Below are positions 1-7,500 of a stretch of 17,066 bases of DNA, piece after piece (position 1 is the first letter of the stretch; each line of letters begins with the position of its first letter). Position numbers and translations under genes: made by a program. Source of the DNA: an uncultured Lachnospiraceae bacterium (GTDB lineage Bacteria > Bacillota > Clostridia > Lachnospirales > Lachnospiraceae); the NCBI GenBank assembly GCA_910576815.1, contig CAJTKA010000054.1, positions 1-17,066 of the forward strand, read 5' to 3'. The notes under the pieces are model-generated. The model was given only the letters and a program-made list of their open reading frames with translations, was not told where the DNA came from and made no database searches.

Positions 1-1389
1 CAGCGACGCCGCCGAGATCTTCACAAACTGCCCGTTCTGCTTCAATTCCTCGATCGTCCTGGTTCCACAGTAGCCCATACCCGAACGCAGACCGCCCATC
101 AACTGGAAGACCGTGTCCTCCACGCTGCCCTTGTAGGCCACGCGCCCTTCTACGCCTTCGGGTACCAGCTTTTTAGCATCGGTCTGGAAATAGCGGTCTT
201 TGCTGCCATTCTCCATCGCCGCAATGGAACCCATGCCGCGGTACACTTTATATTTTCTGCCCTGATAAAGTTCGTATGTGCCCGGGCTCTCCTCACAGCC
301 TGCAAACATACTTCCCATCATGCAGACATCGCCGCCCGCCGCGATCGCCTTTGTCATATCGCCCGAGTACTTGATGCCGCCATCCGCGATGATCGGCACA
401 CCCGACTCCTTTGCCGCCTCATATGCGTGCATGATCGCCGTGATCTGCGGCACACCGATACCGGCCACCACGCGGGTGGTACAGATGGAACCGGGGCCGA
501 TGCCCACCTTGACTGCGTCCGCGCCAGCTTCGATCAATGCTTTCGTGCCCTTGCCTGTGGCAACATTACCCGCGATCACCTGCAGATCCGGATATTTCTC
601 CTTGATCATCCGCAGACATTTCAGTACGTTCTCCGAATGGCCATGCGCAGAGTCAAGCACCACCACATCTACTTTAGCAGAAATCAGTTCCTGCACGCGG
701 TCGAGGACGTTCGCCGTAATGCCCACACCCGCGCCGCATAAAAGCCTGCCCTGACTGTCTTTAGCCGCCAGCGGATACTTAATGGTTTTTTCAATATCTT
801 TGATGGTGATCAATCCCACCAAATTATAATCATCATCCACGATCGGCAGCTTTTCCTTTCTGGCTCTGGCAAGGATCTCCTTGGCCTGATCCAGCGTAAT
901 GCCTGCCTTGGCAGTAATCAGATTCTCGGAAGTCATGGACTCTTTGATTTTTTTCTTGAAATCGGTCTCGAATTTTAAGTCACGGTTTGTGATGATACCG
1001 ACAAGCTTTCTGCCCTCGGTGATCGGGACACCGGAAATACGGAATTTCGCCATCAGTGCGTCTGCATCTGCCAGCGTATGCTCCGGCGTCAAAGAAAAAG
1101 GATCTGTAATGACGCCATTCTCAGAACGTTTGACCTTATCTACTTCCTCGGCCTGTGCTTCAATGGACATATTCTTGTGAATGATGCCGATACCGCCTTG
1201 TCTGGCCATGGCAATCGCCATCCTGTGTTCCGTCACCGTATCCATGCCCGCACTCATCATGGGGATGTTCAACCTGATTTTTTTCGTAAGATTCGTTGTC
1301 AAGTCCACCTGATTCGGAATCACCTGTGAATAGCTCGGCACTAAGAGCACGTCGTCAAAAGTGATTCCTTCGCCAATAATCTGACCCAT
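1..1389 (-). CDS. guaB: IMP dehydrogenase, 3' end cut by window edge
   Basis: Catalyses NAD-dependent oxidation of IMP to XMP, the committed step of GMP synthesis, in the cytosol. The gene starts at an ATG (1387-1389) preceded by an AGGAGG-type ribosome site. The protein starts MGQIIGEGITFDDVLLVPSY, a typical IMPDH beginning. Residues about 95-205 form the inserted CBS pair (GITNRDL-type and GLITIKD motifs). The active-site loop GPGSICTTR places the catalytic cysteine at residue 303. The flap region reads GGLRSGMGYCGT near the cut end. The reading frame stays open to base 1, giving 463 residues where the family has about 485, so some 20-25 C-terminal residues lie outside the window. No frameshift or missing key residue is seen. 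The call is very safe. Confidence 0.98.
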   Translation of the reverse strand, partial: MGQIIGEGITFDDVLLVPSYSQVIPNQVDLTTNLTKKIRLNIPMMSAGMDTVTEHRMAIAMARQGGIGIIHKNMSIEAQAEEVDKVKRSENGVITDPFSLTPEHTLADADALMAKFRISGVPITEGRKLVGIITNRDLKFETDFKKKIKESMTSENLITAKAGITLDQAKEILARARKEKLPIVDDDYNLVGLITIKDIEKTIKYPLAAKDSQGRLLCGAGVGITANVLDRVQELISAKVDVVVLDSAHGHSENVLKCLRMIKEKYPDLQVIAGNVATGKGTKALIEAGADAVKVGIGPGSICTTRVVAGIGVPQITAIMHAYEAAKESGVPIIADGGIKYSGDMTKAIAAGGDVCMMGSMFAGCEESPGTYELYQGRKYKVYRGMGSIAAMENGSKDRYFQTDAKKLVPEGVEGRVAYKGSVEDTVFQLMGGLRSGMGYCGTRTIEELKQNGQFVKISAASL

Positions 1390-1441
1390 TTTTTCTCCTC
1401 CTGTGTTGTGTGATTGCCTGTTGCTATCTATTGGATAAAGA

Positions 1442-1469
1442 ATACTGCCAGCCCTTCAACTGACAGTAT
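1442..1469 (-). terminator. Probable intrinsic terminator between membrane gene and guaB
   Basis: An inverted repeat ATACTGCCAG / CTGACAGTAT (10 bp with one G-U when read as minus-strand RNA) closes an 8-base loop just after the stop of the 1489-1983 gene. The downstream tract on the minus strand is TCTTTATCC, so the U-run is weak. It may separate the small membrane gene from guaB, which begins 52 bases further on. Confidence 0.55.
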
Positions 1470-1488
1470 CATTCACCATTCATGTATG

Positions 1489-1983
1489 TTAATCCGTAAA
1501 TACCTTGCGGGGCGAAACGTTTTGAATCGCCTTTATCATCTCCGCATTAGGCTCCAAAATAATTTTCGTGCCGCCATTCCAGATCATCATGTAACGCTTC
1601 TCCGGCTGCGCAGCAACGCCCGAACTGTAGTCAAGCGTCTTCATCTGACGGTTTTTGTAAGAATCCAGTCTGTGGGAATTGAGAGGCGCAAAAATCTCCA
1701 TCTGCTCCAGATTATAGCTGCCCATCTTCTTTCTGCGGCTTTTCGCCATTACCTTATCCACGCTGATTTCCTTATCCAGATACAGGTACTCATATTCAAT
1801 GTCCGCATTCATATAGGAAAAATATGCGACGATGCCCGTTGCGATTGCCACCAGAAGCCCCGGGATAAAGACAACACCGATCACCACAAACACCACAGTC
1901 AACATGATGAACAACGTTTTCAAAAAACGCATCCATACAGAACTGCTTCTTGCTACCAGACATTCCACATACGTTTCACTCAT
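1489..1983 (-). CDS. Small two-helix membrane protein, DUF6106-like
   Basis: A 164-residue protein of unknown role. It begins MSETYVECLVARSSSVWMRF, then has a hydrophobic stretch at about residues 18-57 (probably two membrane helices joined by a short FIPG turn), followed by a charged cytosolic-looking tail with KSRRKKMG and a beta-rich end. From memory it resembles the DUF6106 proteins of Lachnospiraceae; this was not checked. The frame is open to an ATG at 2049, but GGAGG sits seven bases before the ATG at 1983, and the promoter -10 box at 2064-2069 would put transcription start almost on the 2049 codon. The 1983 start is therefore preferred. It lies upstream of guaB on the same strand with a hairpin between them. 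Confidence 0.8.
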   Translation of the reverse strand: MSETYVECLVARSSSVWMRFLKTLFIMLTVVFVVIGVVFIPGLLVAIATGIVAYFSYMNADIEYEYLYLDKEISVDKVMAKSRRKKMGSYNLEQMEIFAPLNSHRLDSYKNRQMKTLDYSSGVAAQPEKRYMMIWNGGTKIILEPNAEMIKAIQNVSPRKVFTD

Positions 1984-2063
1984 ATAGCAACCTCCGTCAT
2001 AAAAACAAACATTATCTGTCGTTTGGAAGGACTCTTTCGCCTGTCCCATGAAAATATAGAAAT

Positions 2064-2092
2064 ATCATATAACATATTGAGGAAAGTTGCAA
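2064..2092 (-). promoter_or_regulatory. Sigma-70-type promoter for the membrane gene
   Basis: On the minus strand TTGCAA is followed after exactly 17 bases by TATGAT. The predicted transcript starts near 2057 and gives a leader of about 74 bases before the 1983 start codon. Confidence 0.7.
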
Positions 2093-2150
2093 GCAATAGG
2101 TATACAGATTTTAAAGTTCAAACCGAAATACTCCTATTACAAAGTTTCTT

Positions 2151-2798
2151 TTATCTGATATAACGGCATTCCGTTTTAATGTCTAATAAATCAACAAAAT
2201 CCTCCATTTTCATTTTTTTATCAATTCCCAATTTATATGTTCCCTTTGACGAATAATTAACATCAAAATGATACAGTGGATGTAAGGCTCCTTTTTCATG
2301 TTCCGCATCATAATCATATCTGATATATCCCAACTCCGTTGACAATAACCTCAAAATAAGATTGAAGCACTTTTCTACTTCATCCTCTGTATATTCATCT
2401 CCAAACACATCAAAATATGCTTTTTCTATAATTTCGTCTATCGTATTATGAGAAAAATCAATTTGTCCTAATATCCTTTTCATCAATGCATTCAATCGGC
2501 TATCAATTTCAATATCTAAAATCGAATCATATATTTTATAAATCGTATCTTTTCCCTCTGTTATTTCTATTTCAAACGGAAAGACCATAGAAAAATATTT
2601 ATTATCTTCAAAGCAAAATAATCGACTCATTTTATCAACGATGATCATAATTTCTCCGTTTTCCTTACCAATCGCTTCCCCTACCAACAAAATATTAAGC
2701 AGTTCCAATATGAGCAAGACACAATCTTCCTGTTTTCGAACAGGTTTCATAAATTTTTCATCATAATAATCCCCATATGACAGTTGTATTTTTTTCAT
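2151..2798 (-). CDS. Unrecognised 215-residue partner of the helicase gene
   Basis: I do not recognise a named family. The protein is acidic and mostly alpha-helical in look, with a hydrophobic patch at about residues 27-41 (VLLILELLNILLVGE), a central helical region, and a distinctive C-terminal segment HPLYHFDVNYSSKGTYKLGI that ends in DLLDIKTECRYIR. There is no signal peptide or clear membrane helix. A GAGGA ribosome site lies seven bases before the ATG. The gene follows the helicase reading frame's true C-terminal stop (2813-2815) by only 14 bases, so the two were almost certainly one operon. Base composition is AT-rich like the helicase and unlike the guaB and flagellin neighbours, which suggests joint acquisition. 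It may be one half of a two-gene accessory, perhaps defence, module; that is inference. Confidence 0.72.
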   Translation of the reverse strand: MKKIQLSYGDYYDEKFMKPVRKQEDCVLLILELLNILLVGEAIGKENGEIMIIVDKMSRLFCFEDNKYFSMVFPFEIEITEGKDTIYKIYDSILDIEIDSRLNALMKRILGQIDFSHNTIDEIIEKAYFDVFGDEYTEDEVEKCFNLILRLLSTELGYIRYDYDAEHEKGALHPLYHFDVNYSSKGTYKLGIDKKMKMEDFVDLLDIKTECRYIR

Positions 2799-2812
2799 CA
2801 GTATTCCTCGCC

Positions 2813-4256
2813 CTAATCCATTAGATTATAATTTGTCTGTATAAACTCATACAACCTGTCTCTATCAAATTCCTCTTTATACAAAGTTCCCACTATGCTA
2901 TGAAATTGTTGTCTTTTCTTTTTTGGAACATATATCCTCCAGATCCTCAAATCTTCTTAATGGCTTTCGGTATAAATCGTAGAATTTTCCCTCCTTGCGA
3001 ATATCATATCCACAATCATTCCATGCCCTGTCTGTAAGCCAGCGCAATTTTCCATTTGGTTCAAATAATCCCATACCAATCGCATGCGCACACATTAGCG
3101 TCTTAGGATCAGTTCGATAGCACTTATTCAAAAGGAATTGTGGTTCAACTTTGCTAACATCTTCGCTATCAAATACATTCTGAAAAATATCCCCGGCAAC
3201 ATATACACATTTTCGAGTTACTTTTTCACATAATCGGAAAAAGCTCTCAGTAAAATCCTGACTTTCATCAATTAAAACGTAGTCAAAACAAGGTTCCAAC
3301 AGAGTAGTCTTCTCCAACTCCTCCAACTCATAAAGCGCAAGCTGACATATAACATCAAACGTAGTTGCATAGGAAAATCTCTTAAATTCAATATTATAAT
3401 AATTGCAAATATAACTATAAACTCCCGAATTTTTATCTGACTTAGATCCCCAGCTGCTCATAACCCATAATTTTTCTTCCCATTTAATCTGTTCCTGCAC
3501 TTTCATAAAATTGAAAAATTCCGGTATTCTGGTCCTCAAATTTTCAGCCAGTATTTTATTATGACAAGTAAATGCTATTTTCACTTCACTATTATGCGTA
3601 TAAATTTCCTTTATTTTGTGCAGCAAAAGTTCCGTTTTCCCTGTTCCTGCCAGACCTTGAATCGTAATTCTCCTCTGATGCGGCTCGTCATAAATAAACC
3701 TTGTCTGATCCCCGTCAAAAAGAACTATTTTTCTTTTGATTCGCTCCAATAGTGTCTCGGGGTAATCTAATCCTGTCTTCTGTATATCATTGATACTCCC
3801 TGTAAGCAGGGAAATCAAAAATTCACCTTTCCTGACACTTTCCTTATTAGGTAATTTAATCTGATCCAATAACCTATCCAAAGAAAGATTCTGAATTTCC
3901 CCATACTGCATTTGTACAACAACTTCTCTGCGCCATTTATTTGTTCTGCCCAGTACCTGCATATAGTCATATTTATCTGAAATATGACCGGCATCATCTA
4001 TAAACTCGTCCACATACTCCTCGAAGGCTTCTTCATTATTTCCATAGTCAAGAAACAACATTTTGTGCTTGGGTATAAGAATAACCGCCGCTTTTTCATA
4101 TTCATATGAATATTTTTTATCTCCCAGCGGGCGATTTAAAATATATACAGAATTGCCAGATTCATTTAACTCCGCATATTCTTTCAGGTTATCAAAAAAG
4201 CTATCTATTTCTGTAATTGCGTCAAACCCTTTATAATATAAGCTTTTATCGTTCAT
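2813..4256 (-). pseudogene. Superfamily 1 ATPase/helicase gene, broken near its 3' end
   Basis: The open frame from ATG 4256 (AAGGAG eight bases upstream) gives 452 residues. Seen: Q-motif-like DQTRFIYDEP at 183-192, Walker A GLAGTGKT at 201-208, Walker B VLIDESQD at 327-334, motif III-like VYVAGDIFQN at 351-360, and NKCYRTDPKTLM around 377-388. After LRRFEDLED the frame runs into a stop at 2898-2900. In the +1 frame the sequence continues RIYVPKKKRQQFHSIVGTLY and ends in NYNLMD with a stop at 2813-2815, just before the next gene. That tail looks like a genuine helicase C-terminus. The second RecA half (motifs V-VI) is missing, so an internal deletion joined out of frame is likely. Walker and Q motifs fit UvrD-like SF1 proteins; the N-terminal 170 residues are not recognised. 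Confidence 0.8.
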
Positions 4257-4332
4257 TCCGTAACTCCTTTTCCGACAGCTTGTGTCATTTTCACGCTGCG
4301 TTTCTTATTATTCATGTATTTAAGAAAAATCC

Positions 4333-4365
4333 GACAGAAACTGTCATGAATGTGCGCAATGCACA
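4333..4365. promoter_or_regulatory. Two adjacent inverted repeats upstream of the helicase operon
   Basis: GACAG-AAA-CTGTC (4333-4345) is followed six bases later by TGTGC-GCAAT-GCACA (4351-4365). They lie 77-109 bases before the helicase start codon, in the only space available for its promoter. They may be operator sites. No convincing -35/-10 pair was found here. The remainder of 4257-4497 holds nothing else I can name. Confidence 0.3.
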
Positions 4366-4497
4366 CCTATTAGAATGCAAGTTCAAACGTACCATATGGA
4401 AATCTGGAATACATTCTCCCAGTGCCTCCCGACTAATTCCGAATCATTTCCCGAATCTGCCATCAGTATAGCATTTAAGGCAAAAGTATGCAAGCAC

Positions 4498-4527
4498 AAA
4501 TGGCTGGGATCATATTCCCAGCCATTT
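4498..4527 (-). terminator. Strong terminator hairpin after the giant flagellin
   Basis: AAATGGCTGGGA and TCCCAGCCATTT form a perfect 12-bp stem around a 6-base loop, 15 bases past the flagellin stop. The A/T ends make it work on either strand; on the minus strand the stem ends in CCATTT followed by GTGCTTGC. It insulates flagellin transcription from the helicase operon. Confidence 0.8.
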
Positions 4528-4541
4528 CTTATCAATCATAT

Positions 4542-7500
4542 TCATCCCAGCAGCGACAGCATTCCCTGTCTCGACTGGTTTGCCTGCGCCAAAATCGCCT
4601 GCCCTGCCTGCTGGATGATGCTCAGATTGGAGAAATCCACCATTTCATTCGACATATCCGCATCGCGAATGCGGGACTCTGCCGCCTGCAGATTCTCGTG
4701 CTTATTCAGGTTGTTATTGACCGTATGCTCGAACCGGTTCTGGATCGCGCCAAAGGTACTTCTCATATCCGAAACCTTTTGGATCGCTGCCTTTAGCCGG
4801 TTCGTCGCTTTCTCTGCATTCTTTACGGTAGAGATACAGATGGAGTTGACACCCAGCATCGCCGTGGAGAAGCGGGGGCTGTACACCGAAAGCCTGTCGC
4901 CCTCAAAGCTGCTGACCCTGATATCCCGCTCTTTGTTCAGCCTGTTCGCGGAACTTTCCTGGAAGAATAATTCCTCTCTCGCGCTGCCGGTCACCTGCTC
5001 GATCGAATGCTTCCCCATTCTGTCAAAAGAGATTCTCAAATTACCCTTTCTACCAAGCGTCACTGTAAGCGGTAGACCCTGATCTTTAAACTGCTGCGAA
5101 ATCGTATGAACAATCTCTGATGCCGAAATCAATTCATGTTTTTTTAACCCCGACAGATCCACATGCTTCATCTCGCCGTCTACCAGAAAATACAAATCTT
5201 TATCGTTATCGCCCAAGACCACGCCTTTGCTGATATCCTTCGTCCCCTCGATAAAGCCCGGAATCAGGTCGCCCTCGGTATAGTAGAAGGTCTCATAAGC
5301 TGCGTTGCCCCGGATGCCGTCAATATAGAAATATCCTTCCACCGGCGTTGCAATATCGGGATTCTTGGTTATGGTAAAGCTCATGGACACCTTATCCTTA
5401 TTGCCCAAAACGCCGGTATCATGCCTGCCCATATCCACTTCGATCAGTCCCTTGTGCAGTTGAAGCCCCGACTGCTGCCCCTCCGTAGACTTCATCCAAT
5501 CCTCGATGGCTTCGTCAATCTTTTGTCGCATGATATCTATCACTTCCGCAGCAGACGTTTTGTCTTCAAATCTCGCTTGTGTACGTTCATCCAGATGCAG
5601 TGTGAGCGTAATCTTCTTTACATCATCTCGTTCCTTTCCTTCTATTTTACCGTTTCGATCCGCATCCGCATCCAATACGCCGTCATGATCCGCATCTTCA
5701 AAGTAATTCAGATCCAAAATCAGCGTATCGCTCATGCCGGGATGGAGGCCTGCCGGATCAAAGACCAGATCGTGGCGCCCCTGCGCGAAAATATCGCCCG
5801 AGAACTGATCGCCGTTGATATCCGAGGGATCCGCCAACTGTTTTGTCTGCTCCTCGCTCTTACACATCACATGATGGAAAAAGCCGCCGCCAATTTTATT
5901 GGTCGCATCAAGAGTCGTACTGCCGCCGCTGGCTGTACTCACCATGCCTCTGAACTGGAACTGCGCGCCTGGTTTTGTAGATTTCAAAGACAGCTTATTC
6001 GTCTTCGTATCAAACAGCACTTCTATCTTATCTGTTCCCAGCGCACCGTCTATCTTTGACTGGAGCTCTTTCACGATATCGTCTATGGAAGTTTTCTTTC
6101 CCGCTCCGCTCTCCGTCAAGCGGAAGCTGACCTTCTTCCATGTAGGATCCGTTTTCGGATTCGCCAAGGCTGTCTCCGCATAGTTTTCGGTAAATTCAAA
6201 CTCCAGTTCATTGTTCCACCGAGTGAGCTCGATCCCGCCGTCTTTCACAAAATCTGAAAGGTCGACGCTGGTCACGGTACTGAATTTCGCGGAGTGGAAG
6301 CCTGACTGCTGCACATGATCCCAATACCTGACCGCCTGCTTACCTGCCAGCGTACCGCCGCTATATTCTGAATCAATATTGATCACAGCATTCGAATCCT
6401 TCGTACCATCCGGTTTGAGTGCCTCGATGATAATCTTCTTTCCGTCTTTGCTGACCGACAACGCCACGTCATCCGCCTTGGCTGCCGGTGTCTTACCGAA
6501 TATATACTCCATGGCGCTTCCGCCGCCGCCATAAGACATCTTCAGGCTGGTGGGGTTGCCGCTTGCATCATTACCGGCAACATCCTTCGTCAGGACCAGT
6601 TTGCCGCCCGAAATGGAAGCCGTCACACCATAATCGTTCAGCCCCTTCTGCTGAACGCCTCCAACGACGATTCCATGATTCAGTTGATACACCAAATTAC
6701 TGTTATCATTAGTAGTATTATTAGCTTTGCTCCAGCTTTGCACATAGAAGGTCTGGTCAGTGCCATCAATGTTTACGACAAAGGTTTCTGGTCCGGACAT
6801 AGTACTGTAGGGTGTCGATCGGACGGGCTGGTTCAGGGTAATCTCTGCCGCAAGATCCGTTGCCGCCTTATCAATATCCTTGAAGATCGCCTTAGCGTTT
6901 GCATTTATGCTGCTACCCGAACCGGTGGTATATTGCACAAAGGTCTTTTCCCCTGCTTCCAGGGTGGTAATTACCAAATGATTGCTGCCGTCCAGCGACA
7001 CCTCCACTTTGTCCTTTGTTGCGCTATCTGCCTTCAGCTTGGTATCGATCCTTCTTATCAGGTCATCTTTGCTAATCGATAAACCGCCCGACTCGCTTGC
7101 CTCCAGCAAATGAAACGATACAGCCTTGGAGTTACCCTTCTTATCCGTAAAGGTAAATTCAAAGGTATCGTTCGCAGTCGTCAGGTCAATGCTGTCTTTA
7201 ACCACCAGCTTACTCGTACAACTGGCTGCCGTCTCGGTCTTGCCCAGAGATTCAAAAAAGGTATTGACCGCCTCCCCCTTCGCATAGGACGTAATCGAAG
7301 TGTATCTGCCGCTATTACTCAGCTGATTGCCCACTCTGGAAGTGATGACAAACTGGTTATCCTCAATCTCCACCACGGCACCGCCGAAGCCCTCGCCAGC
7401 CTGTTTGTCAATGGCAGCCTGCAGGGCATCCACTAGTTCATCCTGATTATACTTTCCGTCTCCATCTGCATCGAAAGCGCTGCCAACACTATCCGCCAGC

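Noticed and set aside
1414..2163. Plus-strand open frame of 249 codons opposite the membrane gene
   Set aside because: The minus-strand gene has a promoter, ribosome site and membrane helices; the plus frame is His/Arg-rich low-quality text typical of an antisense shadow.
5163..6059. Long plus-strand open frame (298 codons) opposite the flagellin
   Set aside because: It lies fully inside the flagellin gene on the other strand, has no ribosome site or recognisable domain, and similar frames occur along the whole flagellin as antisense shadows.
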